Assembly (NCBI GenBank): GCA_963813525.1
Contig: CAWEZI010000005.1
Coordinates: 2,790,001-2,854,000 of the forward strand
Origin: Bog-756 sp963813525
GTDB taxonomy: Bacteria > Actinomycetota > Acidimicrobiia > Acidimicrobiales > RAAP-2
Length of the DNA stretch: 64,000 nt
Direction: 5' to 3'
Shown here: piece by piece, positions 35,412 to 44,644 of the stretch
Position numbering within the stretch: position 1 is the stretch's first letter
Layout: every line of letters begins with the position of its first letter
Notes under the pieces: generated by a model
What the model was told of the DNA's origin: nothing
The model's database searches: none
What the model saw: the letters and a program-made list of their open reading frames with translations, nothing else
Program-made: the position numbers and the translations under genes

Positions 35412-35487
35412 TGGTGGGCCGTGCGGGACTTGAACCCACGACCCCTTGCGTGTCATGCAAGTGCGCTACCAACTGCGCCAACGGCCC
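35412..35487 (-). tRNA. tRNA-Val (GAC)
   Basis: A full cloverleaf on the minus strand: acceptor GGGCCGT paired with ACGGCCC, anticodon stem CTTGC/GCAAG around loop ATGACAC (anticodon GAC), T-arm with GTTCAAGTC, discriminator A, and an encoded CCA. Length 76 nt including CCA. Confidence 0.95.
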
Positions 35488-35608
35488 GCAGGGGTTGACG
35501 TTACCACCGCCACCCGGGCGCAGACCGCGAACCGGGTCGTCTCAGGATCTCGGAGTGCGGCTTGCGCTGGCGGAGGGCTGGGGACGATGAGGTCAGCTCC
35601 CGAGACTC

Positions 35609-36427
35609 TCAAGGTGTGCCGGCGGGCCCAGGCGGCGTGGCACGGTCCACCGCGTCCCATCCTGCGAACTGACGCCGTCGTGTCATCTCTGCCCGGTTGC
35701 CACCCCGCAGTCCGAAGAGTCGCTTGGCCAACAACAGATAGAGAACGATGGCCACATTGATCACCAGCGTGATCACCTTGAAGACGCTGACTCCAGAGCT
35801 GAGCTCATAGATCTCGAGCGGAACGAAGAGCGTGGTGACGACGAAGGTGAGGTATTCAGCCCACCGTTTGGCCAACCACAGGCCCACCACCTCAGCCGCC
35901 TCAATGGCCGCAAGGACGGTGACCGCCAACCCGAGCTGGGTAAGCCGTTGAGGCGAGTACCGGAAGGCCTTACCCAGATAACCCAGGACCCCGCGTACCT
36001 GCGATTCGCCCGGGGTTCCGCCGTTGAGGTCGTTCATGATGTCGACATAGTCACGATGTAGCGCTGCATCGTGTCGGGCAAACAGGAACAGCACGACGGC
36101 CAGAGCACCGAGCACCACCACATGTATGGCCCGCTCGGCCGCGATCAGGCGAAGAACGTACCGGTCGCGTAGGACCGGCCCCCGGGCTGGGAGCTCGATT
36201 TCGGAACGCGATGGAACCCGGGGCCTGGCTGGTGAATCGGGAATTGCTCCGGCCAACCACGCGTCGCAACGAAGGCACCGGTACCACCGAACGCCGTTAC
36301 CCTCCCTGACGACGGCGGCGTCGTCGGGCGTCACCTCGCCGGCGTCCACTCCCACCAGCGCGTGCCCTCGCCAGGCACAAGTGAGCAGTTCGTAGACAGT
36401 CTTCGGCCGTCGCCGGGTGCGAGGCAT
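35609..36427 (-). CDS. DUF2127 family membrane protein with CxxC motif
   Basis: A protein of 272 aa. A soluble N-terminus with CAWRGH and a WYRCLRCDAWL pair may bind zinc. The DUF2127 domain follows from about residue 90: RLIAAERAIHVVVLGALAVVLFL, later LTQLGLAVTVLAAIEAAEVVGLW, then two more membrane segments up to YLLLAKRLFGL. Four segments in total, family of unknown function. ATG at 36427. Divergent from the PhyH gene with 43 bp between. Confidence 0.82.
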   Translation of the reverse strand: MPRTRRRPKTVYELLTCAWRGHALVGVDAGEVTPDDAAVVREGNGVRWYRCLRCDAWLAGAIPDSPARPRVPSRSEIELPARGPVLRDRYVLRLIAAERAIHVVVLGALAVVLFLFARHDAALHRDYVDIMNDLNGGTPGESQVRGVLGYLGKAFRYSPQRLTQLGLAVTVLAAIEAAEVVGLWLAKRWAEYLTFVVTTLFVPLEIYELSSGVSVFKVITLVINVAIVLYLLLAKRLFGLRGGNRAEMTRRRQFAGWDAVDRATPPGPAGTP

Positions 36428-36470
36428 GCCCGCACAATAGGCTCGTCGTCAGCGATACCAGGAGAATGCT

Positions 36471-37289
36471 GTGAGTGTCGACATCGAGACCCATGTGAAA
36501 CAGATCGACGAGATTGGGTACACCATCGTCGAGGACGCCATCGATCTCGACCTGATCGATGCCCTCGCCGACAGCCTGCTCCGCCTCGAACAGGAAATGG
36601 GAGTCGTTCCCGCCTCCAACGCCTTCGAGGGGATCCACACCGTTCGCATCTACAACCTCCTCGCCCGGGACCGTATCTTCGAGGAGATCCCCGCCCATCC
36701 GGCGGTACTTCCCATCTGCGAGCGCGTTCTCGATCCCGGCCTTCTCGTCTCCTCACTGTCGTCGATCGCCATCGGTCCGGAGGAGTCACCCCAACCGATC
36801 CACGCCGACGACCAGATCATCCCCCTTCCCAAGCCCCATCCGGCCACCGTGTGCAACACCATGTGGGCTCTCACCGACTTCACCGAGGCCAACGGTGCCA
36901 CCAGGCTCATCCCCGGAACGCACACGGCATCGTCGTCACCGGATCTCTTCCGCCACTACGACTCGATTCCGGCGGAGATGGCCAAGGGAAGCGTTCTGAT
37001 CTGGCACGGCAGCCTCTGGCACGGTGGAGGTGCGAACACCACGGCCGCCCGGCGGGTGGGCATTGCCATGAACTACTGCGCCGGCTATATCCGCCAACAG
37101 GAGAACCAGGAGCTGGGCATTCCCCTCGACACCGTGCGCCGATTCACGCCGCGGCTTCAGGAGCTGGTGGGCTTCGGGATCTACAACGGGCTCATCGGTC
37201 ACATCGACAAGAACGTTCCGGCCAAGCTGCTCCTCGGTACCGATGCCGACTCGGGTCTGGTGTGGGACACGGGGATAGCGAAGGACTGA
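36471..37289 (+). CDS. Phytanoyl-CoA dioxygenase (PhyH) family protein
   Basis: An Fe(II)/2-oxoglutarate oxygenase of 272 aa with a double-stranded beta-helix. The facial triad candidates are the HAD in QPIHADDQ and a distal His in WHGSLWHGGGAN; the 2-oxoglutarate-binding Arg is likely in NTTAARRVG. It should hydroxylate a hydrophobic or CoA-linked substrate. GTG start at 36471. Stands alone between the DUF2127 gene and tRNA-Cys. A second PhyH family protein is at 61377. Confidence 0.88.
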   Translation: MSVDIETHVKQIDEIGYTIVEDAIDLDLIDALADSLLRLEQEMGVVPASNAFEGIHTVRIYNLLARDRIFEEIPAHPAVLPICERVLDPGLLVSSLSSIAIGPEESPQPIHADDQIIPLPKPHPATVCNTMWALTDFTEANGATRLIPGTHTASSSPDLFRHYDSIPAEMAKGSVLIWHGSLWHGGGANTTAARRVGIAMNYCAGYIRQQENQELGIPLDTVRRFTPRLQELVGFGIYNGLIGHIDKNVPAKLLLGTDADSGLVWDTGIAKD

Positions 37290-37418
37290 AAAGCGACGGG
37301 ACCTCCGGAGGCGCCGGCGCTGGTCTGCTGGTGCCGGCAGGATGGCGCCATCGAAGCCCCGGGATAGCAGGTAGCAGATAGGGCTTACCAAGGTGCCCCG
37401 GCATCCGGGACACCTCCA

Positions 37419-37493
37419 TGGAGGCGGCGGGCGGAATCGAACCGCCGTACGGGGCTTTGCAGGCCCCTGCCTAAGCCACTCGGCCACGCCGCC
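37419..37493 (-). tRNA. tRNA-Cys (GCA)
   Basis: Minus-strand cloverleaf: acceptor GGCGGCG paired with CGCCGCC, anticodon loop CTGCAAA (GCA), T-arm GGTTCGATTCC, discriminator U73 as expected for tRNA-Cys, and encoded CCA. 75 nt including CCA. Confidence 0.95.
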
Positions 37494-37542
37494 CTAGCGC
37501 CAGGGGATCCTACTCGCCGTTCCGGGATGCTTGAATCTTCCT

Positions 37543-38568
37543 ATGAGGATCGGAATAATCGCCCCACCGTGGACCCCCATCCCTCCCCTGCTGTACGGAG
37601 GGATCGAGCTGGTCGTTGACCAGTTGGCCCGCGGCCTACAGGACGCCGGCCACGACGTGCTCCTCTTCGCCACCGGCGATTCGACCTGTCCGGTGCCCGT
37701 CCAGTGGGTCCTGCCGGCGGCCGAGGGAACACGTATCGGCAGCTCGGTCCCGGAGATCCGCCACGTGATCCACGCCTACGAGGCGGTTCGCCACTGCGAC
37801 GTGGTCCACGACCACACCCTCATGGGGCCGTTCCACTCGGAGCGGTACCCGGGTCTGCCGGTGGCCACCACCATCCACGGCCCGTTCAACGAGGAGCTGA
37901 CCGACATCTACCGGGTCAACGCCGAACGCGTGCCCATCGTGGCCATCTCGCACGCACAGCGTCGGGCGGCACCAGAAATCCCGATCGCCAGGGTCATTCA
38001 CCACGGCATCGACGCTTCGCTGTTCCCGGTGGGCGAGGGCGCCGGCGACGAGGAGGGACCCTACGTTGTGTTCCTCGGTCGGATGGCGGAGGACAAGGGT
38101 GCCCACCGGGCCATCGAGATAGCCCGCAAGGCGGGAATCCGCATACTCCTGGCGGCCAAGATGCGGGAGCCCTGGGAGATGCGCTATTTCTCCGAAAAGG
38201 TCGAGCCCCTTCTCGGGATGGACGCCCGCTACCTCGGAGAAGTGTCCCATGAGCGCAAGCTCGAGTTGTTGGCCGGTGCCTCCGCACTGGTCTTCCCCAT
38301 CCGCTGGAACGAACCTTTCGGGATGGTGATGATCGAGGCCATGGCGTGCGGAACGCCCGTCTTGGCCTTCCCTGAGGGGGCCGCCCCCGAAGTGGTGGAC
38401 GACGGCCGTACCGGGTTTATGTGCGACGACGAGACGGCCATGGTCGAAGCCATCGGTCGACTGAGCGAACTCAAGCGCAGTGACTGCCGCTTAGCCGTCG
38501 AGGGCTACTTTTCCACCAGTCGGATGGTGGCGGAGCACATCGAGCTCTTCGAGTCGATGATGAACTGA
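37543..38568 (+). CDS. Glycosyltransferase family 4 protein
   Basis: A GT-B fold enzyme of 341 aa. The N-terminal domain begins MRIGIIAPPWTPIPPLLYGG, and the acceptor/donor cleft motifs are FLGRMAEDKGAHRAIEIA and the family EX7E motif EPFGMVMIE. Probably transfers a sugar from an NDP-sugar to an envelope or storage glycan. The ATG at 37543 gives the family N-terminus; a TTG four codons upstream is less likely. tRNA-Cys lies just upstream on the other strand. Confidence 0.9.
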   Translation: MRIGIIAPPWTPIPPLLYGGIELVVDQLARGLQDAGHDVLLFATGDSTCPVPVQWVLPAAEGTRIGSSVPEIRHVIHAYEAVRHCDVVHDHTLMGPFHSERYPGLPVATTIHGPFNEELTDIYRVNAERVPIVAISHAQRRAAPEIPIARVIHHGIDASLFPVGEGAGDEEGPYVVFLGRMAEDKGAHRAIEIARKAGIRILLAAKMREPWEMRYFSEKVEPLLGMDARYLGEVSHERKLELLAGASALVFPIRWNEPFGMVMIEAMACGTPVLAFPEGAAPEVVDDGRTGFMCDDETAMVEAIGRLSELKRSDCRLAVEGYFSTSRMVAEHIELFESMMN

Positions 38569-38621
38569 GGCCGCGGGCGACGCCGTGAGCCGCTCCCCCT
38601 GCTGAAACCAGCGCCTGGCAA

Positions 38622-38834
38622 TCAGGAGTGCCGGCGGAATACCAGCCTGACCACAAAGACGATGAGAGCCACGATCACGATGACCTTGACCACGGTCCAG
38701 ACCAGGCTGGCCAGAGCGCCCAACACCGCGAATCCGACAACGACGGCGATGATCCCCGCCCCGACAATCAGTACCCCGTCGAACAGGCTGAGACCGCTGC
38801 GCTCTTCGCCCCGGCGTTCGATGTCTTTGGACAT
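38622..38834 (-). CDS. Small two-helix membrane protein
   Basis: A protein of 70 aa with charged ends and two hydrophobic segments (about 20-42 and 44-65) separated by a single tryptophan-valine turn, ending RLVFRRHS. No family assigned. Convergent with the glycosyltransferase gene and divergent from glnD with 95 bp between. Clean start, typical codon use and strong hydrophobic pattern suggest that it is real. Confidence 0.65.
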   Translation of the reverse strand: MSKDIERRGEERSGLSLFDGVLIVGAGIIAVVVGFAVLGALASLVWTVVKVIVIVALIVFVVRLVFRRHS

Positions 38835-38929
38835 ACAGCCAGAGTAATCGACTTCGCCTCAAGCCAGACGTCGCCACCGGCGGGCCACCGGTCATCCCTC
38901 CTCGGGGGCCTCGGTGCTACGGTCCGCTG

Positions 38930-41299
38930 ATGTCGCTGCGGGCCCTCCGAGAGGCGCTCATCGAGCGCCACGACCTGCGAGGGGACGATTTTTGTCATGC
39001 CTACGCCCAGGCTGCCGACCAGTGGCTCTCCGGTCTGTTCGAGCAGGCCACGGGAGGAGACGGCAAGGGGCTGGCACTCGTGGCCGTAGGTGGGTATGGG
39101 CGAGGCGAGCTCTGCCCGTTCAGCGACCTCGACGTCGTCCTCCTCCACAGGGGCAAGGGGGACATTTCGGTCACCGCCGACAAGATCTGGTACCCCGTAT
39201 GGGACGAGGGAATCGCCCTCGACCACAGCGTCCGGCGTCCGAGCGAGGCCCTCGAAATGACAGCCAGCGACCTCCGTGTCGCCCTCGGACTGCTGGATGG
39301 GCGCGTGGTGTGCGGGGATCCCAAGGTGGCCGAACCGGTGGTGGACGGGGCCCGGGAGCGGTGGATCAAGCAGAAGCCCCCGTGGCTCGGCGTGCTGGCC
39401 GACCAGGTGGCCGAACGGCACCGGACCTACGGGGACGTCGGGTTCCTGCTGGAGCCCGATCTCAAGGAAGCCCACGGCGGACTGCGAGATGTCGCCGCCC
39501 TCACAGCCATGATGCTGGCCGTCCCGGTTCTGGCCGACTACGTCGACACGGTGGCCATCGACGAGGCTCGCCGGGTCCTGACAACGGTTCGTGTCGAACT
39601 CCACCGGCGCGCCGGTCGAGAGCAGAATCGCTTGTTGCTCCAAGAACAGGACGAGCTCGCGCAAGCCGTGGGTGAGCCAGATTCGGACGCACTCATGCTG
39701 GCGGTGGCCACGGCCGGTCGCACCGTGGCCTGGGAGGGCGATGATGCGTGGCGCCGACGTGGCGTCTGGTCCCGTTCCCAGAGCGCGACCCGGCAGGGGC
39801 GAAAGGCCTCGGGTCGGCGCCGGAGGTCGCGACAGGAACCTGCGGTGAGCACGAGCCACAGGCACGACGACATCGAGGTGGTCGACGACGAGGTCGTCTT
39901 GACCGAGGCGGCGGATGTCAGCGGAGACCCGTCACTCCCCTTACGGCTGGCCGCGGTGGCCGCCGAGGCCAAACTCCCCATCAGCCGCGACGCACTCAAC
40001 CTCCTGGGTCGAAAAGCACCGGCTCCGCCGAATCCTTGGCCACAGGAGCTGCGGGACACCCTGGTCCGGGTGCTCGCCACCGGTCCACCGGCGGTGGCCG
40101 CCCTCGAGGCCCTCGATCAGCGCCACGTCCTCGAGCGCCTCATCCCTGAATGGGCTGCGGTCCGGAACAAACCGCAGCGCAATCCCTATCACCGGTTCAC
40201 GGTCGATCGTCACCTGCTGGAGGCGACAGCCAACGCTGCCACCCTGGCCCACCGGGTCGGCCGCGAGGACCTGCTGCTCATCGGGACGCTCTTCCATGAC
40301 ATCGGGAAGGGTTTTCCGGGTGACCACACCGAGGTGGGCATGAGGGTCGTCGCCGACATCGCCTCCCGCATGGGCTTCCCGCCCGAGGATGTGGACACCC
40401 TGGTGACACTGGTCCGGCTCCATCTACTCCTGCCTGACAGTGCCACCCGGAGGGACCTCGACGACCCGGCTACGGCGGAGAGGGTGGCGGCCGAAGTCGG
40501 CAACCGGGCCACGCTCGAACTCCTCGCCGCTCTGGTGGAAGCCGACGGCCGGGCCACCGGGCCCTCGGCCTGGGGCCCCTGGAAGGCGGGACTGGTGGCC
40601 GATCTGGTCGAACGCACCGGACGGCTGCTGGCCGGTGAGCCGCTCGCTCCTCGGACACCGTGGATCACCGACGAGGTGCGGATGATCATGGACACCGTAC
40701 GAACCAATGGGGTGCCCGCCCTCTCCGTCGAGGACCCGACGGTCACCGTTGTCGCCCCTGATCATTCGGGGCTGCTGGCCGAGGTGACCGGCGTCCTGGC
40801 CCTCCACGGGCTCAACGTGCGGTCGGCGGTGATCGCCGGCGAGGACGGCGTGGCCGTCGAGATCTTCACCGTGGAGCCCTCCCGCGGGCGCTGGCCCTCG
40901 CCGGTACGGCTGTCCGACGATCTGGCTGCGGTCATGATCGGGAGACTTTCGATCGAGAAGCAGCTCGAGGAGCGGGCCCGTACCTACCGCGGCGAACGCC
41001 GGGCCACCACCCCGCACCTGGTGTCGACCCAGGTCACGGTGGACAACAACGCCTCCGCATCGGCCACCGTGGTCGAGGTCCGGGCCGAGGATGTGGTGGG
41101 GCAGCTCCACCGGATCACCCAGGCTCTCGTCGACTGTCACCTCGATGTCACCTGGGCCAAGGTCTCTACTTTCGGGTCGGCGGTAGTCGACTCCTTCTAT
41201 GTGAGAGGACCCGACGGCGCCAAGGTGACCGACAGCATCCAGATCACCGCACTCGAGGCCTCGATCGCCCACCGCGTATCGGGACCGGGCACCCCCTGA
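38930..41299 (+). CDS. glnD: [Protein-PII] uridylyl/adenylyltransferase GlnD
   Basis: A protein of 789 aa. The nucleotidyltransferase core is VAVGGYGRGELCPFSDLDVV (GGYGRGE at 54-60, SDLD at 65-68). A low-complexity basic insert follows (about 270-310). An HD hydrolase domain comes next (LFHDIGKG), then two ACT domains (one starting VTVVAPDHSGLLAEVTG, one VVEVRAEDVVGQLHR). It senses glutamine and modifies the PII protein; in actinobacteria the modification is adenylylation. glnB/glnK and amtB, usually adjacent in actinobacteria, are not in the window, so glnD stands alone here. ATG at 38930. Confidence 0.94.
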   Translation: MSLRALREALIERHDLRGDDFCHAYAQAADQWLSGLFEQATGGDGKGLALVAVGGYGRGELCPFSDLDVVLLHRGKGDISVTADKIWYPVWDEGIALDHSVRRPSEALEMTASDLRVALGLLDGRVVCGDPKVAEPVVDGARERWIKQKPPWLGVLADQVAERHRTYGDVGFLLEPDLKEAHGGLRDVAALTAMMLAVPVLADYVDTVAIDEARRVLTTVRVELHRRAGREQNRLLLQEQDELAQAVGEPDSDALMLAVATAGRTVAWEGDDAWRRRGVWSRSQSATRQGRKASGRRRRSRQEPAVSTSHRHDDIEVVDDEVVLTEAADVSGDPSLPLRLAAVAAEAKLPISRDALNLLGRKAPAPPNPWPQELRDTLVRVLATGPPAVAALEALDQRHVLERLIPEWAAVRNKPQRNPYHRFTVDRHLLEATANAATLAHRVGREDLLLIGTLFHDIGKGFPGDHTEVGMRVVADIASRMGFPPEDVDTLVTLVRLHLLLPDSATRRDLDDPATAERVAAEVGNRATLELLAALVEADGRATGPSAWGPWKAGLVADLVERTGRLLAGEPLAPRTPWITDEVRMIMDTVRTNGVPALSVEDPTVTVVAPDHSGLLAEVTGVLALHGLNVRSAVIAGEDGVAVEIFTVEPSRGRWPSPVRLSDDLAAVMIGRLSIEKQLEERARTYRGERRATTPHLVSTQVTVDNNASASATVVEVRAEDVVGQLHRITQALVDCHLDVTWAKVSTFGSAVVDSFYVRGPDGAKVTDSIQITALEASIAHRVSGPGTP

Positions 41300-41413
41300 A
41301 GCGGCACCGACCAACCGGCACGGGGCACACCGACCAACCGACGATGGGCGAAACACGATTCGTGGCGGTCGAAATACGCTTTGGGCTGGTAGATTCGCTG
41401 CCGAGGAAGAGTG

Positions 41414-42586
41414 ATGGCCGGAAGACATTCACAGACCAAGACGCAGCGCGGGAAAAAGGCGCCCGCAAGTGGGCGGGGGTGGGTGCTTGCTGTCTCCTTG
41501 ACCACGGTCGCCGTGGTGGGAGTGGCGGTGGCGGTGGTGGCCGTCCGGAACAACCCGGGCAACGCCGGCGCTTCGTCTCCGACCAGCAAGGTGGTTCTGA
41601 CCAGCCAGTCGGGGCCTTTCCGTGTCGTTGCCATTTCCCCGGCCACGGGGACCACCCAGGTGCCCAGTGATGCCACCATCACCGTTCGCTTTTCGGCGCC
41701 GTTGCGTGACCACTCCCCCACGCCGTCGCTGAGTCCGGCAGTGGCCGGCAACTGGGAGATCGTCACCGCCGACACCTTCGCTTTCATTCCCACTGCTCCC
41801 CTGGTTCCTTCGGCCTCCGAAACGGTGACCGTCCCCGGCGGTGGGTCGGGGGTGACCAGTGCCGACGGGAAGAAACTGACCCAGGGCACGTCAGCCCAAT
41901 TCACGGTGGCCCCAGGCAGCACCCTCCGCCTTCAACAGCTGCTGGCGCAGCTCGACTACCTGCCCGTCAGCTTCACGCCGGCGGGGCCGGTGAGCTCGCC
42001 CCAGGAGGCGGCACAGGCGCAGGAGGGAACCTTCAGCTGGCGCTGGAGTGAACCTGCCGCTCTCGTCGGTCTCTGGACGGTGGGGTCAGCCAATCAGTTG
42101 ACCCAGGGTGCGGTCATGACCTTCGAGTCCCAGAACGGACTGGACACCGACGGCATAGCCGGGCCCGCCGTGTGGCAGGCCCTGCTGGCCGACGCGGCGG
42201 CCGGTAAGGACGACCCGGCGCCGTACAACTACGTCTACGTCACCGAGTCCCTACCGGAATCGGCCACCGTCTACAGCGACGGTAGTGAGGTCTATTCGAC
42301 GCCGGCCAACACGGGGGTAGCTGCCGCGCCGACCGCCCAGGGCACCTTCCCGGTCTACGTCCGCTACCGGGTCACCACCATGCGGGGCACCAACCCTGAC
42401 GGCTCGAAGTACGTCGACCCCGGTATTCCGTGGGTCAGCTACTTCAATGGTGGGGACGCACTGCACGGCTTCGTGCGCGGCAGTTACGGCTTCCCCCAAA
42501 GCGATGGATGCGTGGAGATGCCTCCGTCCAATGCCGCTGTTGTCTGGCCGCTCACGCCCATCGGCACTCTGGTCACGGTCGCCTGA
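41414..42586 (+). CDS. L,D-transpeptidase (YkuD) with Big_5 and peptidoglycan-binding domains
   Basis: A protein of 390 aa. A single N-terminal membrane anchor (about 22-44) is followed by an Ig-like Big_5 domain (VVAISPATGTTQVPSDATIT), a peptidoglycan-binding segment (LTQGAVMTFESQNGLDTDGI) and the YkuD domain ending HGFVRGSYGFPQSDGCVEM, where Cys is the nucleophile. It should form 3-3 peptidoglycan crosslinks or attach proteins to the wall outside the membrane. ATG 41414 follows GAGGAAG at a good distance; a GTG directly before it at 41411 is an alternative. Confidence 0.9.
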   Translation: MAGRHSQTKTQRGKKAPASGRGWVLAVSLTTVAVVGVAVAVVAVRNNPGNAGASSPTSKVVLTSQSGPFRVVAISPATGTTQVPSDATITVRFSAPLRDHSPTPSLSPAVAGNWEIVTADTFAFIPTAPLVPSASETVTVPGGGSGVTSADGKKLTQGTSAQFTVAPGSTLRLQQLLAQLDYLPVSFTPAGPVSSPQEAAQAQEGTFSWRWSEPAALVGLWTVGSANQLTQGAVMTFESQNGLDTDGIAGPAVWQALLADAAAGKDDPAPYNYVYVTESLPESATVYSDGSEVYSTPANTGVAAAPTAQGTFPVYVRYRVTTMRGTNPDGSKYVDPGIPWVSYFNGGDALHGFVRGSYGFPQSDGCVEMPPSNAAVVWPLTPIGTLVTVA

Positions 42587-42588
42587 CG

Positions 42589-43452
42589 TCAGGCGACCGG
42601 GTCGGCCGCCGTCACGCTCGATCGGGCGCGGCTGACGGAAATTGTGGCGGACGCCGGTCGCGGCAGGGCAGCCACCCCCTCTTGGGCATCGGGCCCGAGG
42701 AAGCCCAACATCTCGAGAGCCAGCGACTCGCCGAAGGTGCCCGAGGCTGCGCTCAACCACTGGTTGAGAGCCCGCTTGGTCCACTGGATCGCCGTCCGGC
42801 TACCCGCCGCCAGCTGGACGGCCACCGCCAATGCCTCCTCGAGCACCCGGTCTTCGGCCACGCAGCGGGTGACCAGACCGATCCGCTCCGCTTCCCTCCC
42901 GTCGACGAACTCGGCCGTCATCAAGTAGTACTTGGCCTTGGACAGGCCACACAGAAGCGGCCAGATGAGGGCGGCATGATCGCCGGCGGCGACGCCCAAC
43001 CGGGCGTGGCCGTCGGACAGCCGGGCCGTCTCGCTGACGATGCTCACGTCGGAGAGCAAGGCCACGGCCAGCCCGGCCCCGACAGCCACCCCGTTGACGG
43101 CGGCAACAATCGGTTTGACCGACTGGAGCATGGCCTGCACCAAGGCCCCGGCGTCCCGCCACTGCTCGACGACGGCGGCGTGATCGGTTGTCATCCTCTC
43201 GACCATGGCCAGGTCGCCCCCGGCCGAAAAGGCCGTACCGGCGCCGGTTATCACGGACACCGCCACCGAGTCGTCGGCGTCCACCACGGACCAGACATCG
43301 CCGAGCTCGCGGTGGAGCCGCTCGTTGGCCGCGTTGAGCACCTCCGGGCGGTCGATGGTGATGAGGAGCACACCCGGCTGGGGGTGCTCGAACCGCAAGT
43401 GCTCGAAGTCGCCAAACGAGCGGGCGGCGGCGGCAGGCCGGTCGTCGGTCAT
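42589..43452 (-). CDS. Enoyl-CoA hydratase/isomerase (crotonase) family protein
   Basis: A protein of 287 aa with a crotonase core: LITIDRPEVLNAAN, oxyanion-hole GAGTAFSAGGDLAM and NGVAVGAGLAVALLSDVSIV. The C-terminal part has AIQWTKRALNQWL as in hydratases. It probably acts on acyl-CoA in catabolism. Its start overlaps the stop of the methyltransferase gene upstream (ATGA at 43449). It converges with the L,D-transpeptidase gene, leaving 2 bp. Confidence 0.9.
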   Translation of the reverse strand: MTDDRPAAAARSFGDFEHLRFEHPQPGVLLITIDRPEVLNAANERLHRELGDVWSVVDADDSVAVSVITGAGTAFSAGGDLAMVERMTTDHAAVVEQWRDAGALVQAMLQSVKPIVAAVNGVAVGAGLAVALLSDVSIVSETARLSDGHARLGVAAGDHAALIWPLLCGLSKAKYYLMTAEFVDGREAERIGLVTRCVAEDRVLEEALAVAVQLAAGSRTAIQWTKRALNQWLSAASGTFGESLALEMLGFLGPDAQEGVAALPRPASATISVSRARSSVTAADPVA

Positions 43453-44444
43453 GATTCGTACAGAGGATGGCGGAGCCCGAGCTCCACCAGCGATCGGTCG
43501 CCGAACCGCGGTTGGGCCAGATCATCGGGAGCGCCGTCGACCTTGAGGACGTAGGCGTTCCAGAAAGGGGCCAGACCGGCCGGTTCGATGTCGGCGTAGA
43601 TACGGCGCTCCACATCGGTGCAGCGGGTGAAGCCGGCTCGGGCGAACTGTTCGGTCCACCACTCGAAGGAGGCGATGGTCAGATGGCCCTCGACCAGATG
43701 GCCCTCGGCGTCCACCGCCAAGTCGGCCTCGGGCACCGGACCGAGGTAGCCAGGCCCGAGCCCCCGGTAGTGGTCGACCCGCTCGGGGCGCACCTTCCCT
43801 TCGAAGTGCCCCTCGGCACCGGAGCGATTGGGCCCGAAGGAAGGGATGGTGGCATACAGGTATCCGCCGCATACCCGGTGCAGTTCGGCCAGGGCCTCCG
43901 GCACCCGGTCGGGCGGAAGATGCTCGAGAATCTCGAGGGCCGTCACCAAGGGGAAGGTGCGCGCCGGCCAGGGGAGCCCGGCGAACAGATTGGCCACCCG
44001 AAGGTGGCCTACCGCACCGGGGGCGGGGTGGCTCACCGCGAACTCGCTCACATCACAGCCCTGGGCCTCCACCCCTCGCTCCCGCAGGACTTCGACCAGG
44101 AACCCGGTGGCACAGCCCACGTCGAGCGACGACTCGGCCCGAAAGTTCCTCCACAGCATCCACCCGGCGATATCGGCATTGGAAGCCACCCGGTCGTAGC
44201 GGGCGTAACCGGAGAGACCCGCACGGTCACCCAGCGGGTCACGGCCTTCGCCGAAATAACTGGCCCCGTAGGTGGCTGCCGGGTCGGCGGCCTGGCCCGC
44301 CGCCGTCTGTCCCCGCTCGGCGGCACGACTGAGCTCGCGGCCGGACACAGCCATCAGATGACGCCATTTGACATGACGTGTGGCCACGTGGACCAAGGTC
44401 CGACGCACGCCGTCGACGGCCGGTCTCCAGCGGGCGGTCGGCAT
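43449..44444 (-). CDS. SAM-dependent methyltransferase
   Basis: A protein of 331 aa. A class I Rossmann methyltransferase with motif I LDVGCATGFLVEVLRERG (about 127-144) and post-motif EILEHLPPDRV. The target is unknown; the size and extended C-terminus (EWWTEQFARAGF) resemble small-molecule or lipid methyltransferases. ATG 44444 was chosen; a further upstream frame to 44570 is open but not conserved-looking and would run into the divergent promoter. Coupled to the crotonase gene downstream. Confidence 0.83.
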   Translation of the reverse strand: MPTARWRPAVDGVRRTLVHVATRHVKWRHLMAVSGRELSRAAERGQTAAGQAADPAATYGASYFGEGRDPLGDRAGLSGYARYDRVASNADIAGWMLWRNFRAESSLDVGCATGFLVEVLRERGVEAQGCDVSEFAVSHPAPGAVGHLRVANLFAGLPWPARTFPLVTALEILEHLPPDRVPEALAELHRVCGGYLYATIPSFGPNRSGAEGHFEGKVRPERVDHYRGLGPGYLGPVPEADLAVDAEGHLVEGHLTIASFEWWTEQFARAGFTRCTDVERRIYADIEPAGLAPFWNAYVLKVDGAPDDLAQPRFGDRSLVELGLRHPLYES

Positions 44445-44585
44445 CGACTGCGAGGTTAGCCGTGGCCTCAGCCGGCTCACGATCCCGACGTCGCCCCGGA
44501 AACGGGGGAGATGCCGGTGCCACTCCCTTGAAAACAGCAGAATTACCACTTTACGTGTGGTATTCAGCACTCTTTGCGGTTATTG

Positions 44586-44616
44586 TTGACAAGAGAGATC
44601 TCGATCACAGGACATC
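44586..44616 (+). promoter_or_regulatory. Possible promoter for the DUF4388 gene
   Basis: A perfect -35 TTGACA at 44586-44591 lies upstream of the gene starting at 44645, with only a weak -10 (GGACAT) 18 bp on. A 6-bp inverted repeat, TACCAC/GTGGTA, sits at 44544-44562. Confidence 0.3.
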
Positions 44617-44644
44617 CGACAGGACGTCCCGCAGGGGGCAGGTG

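Noticed and set aside
35390..35590. Plus-strand frame with VGRAGLEPTTPCVSC
   Set aside because: This is a translation of the antisense strand of tRNA-Val, a common false protein.
36936..37487. Minus-strand frame starting MAEWLRQGPAKPRTAVRF
   Set aside because: It arises from reading through tRNA-Cys and antisense to the PhyH gene; no real domain.
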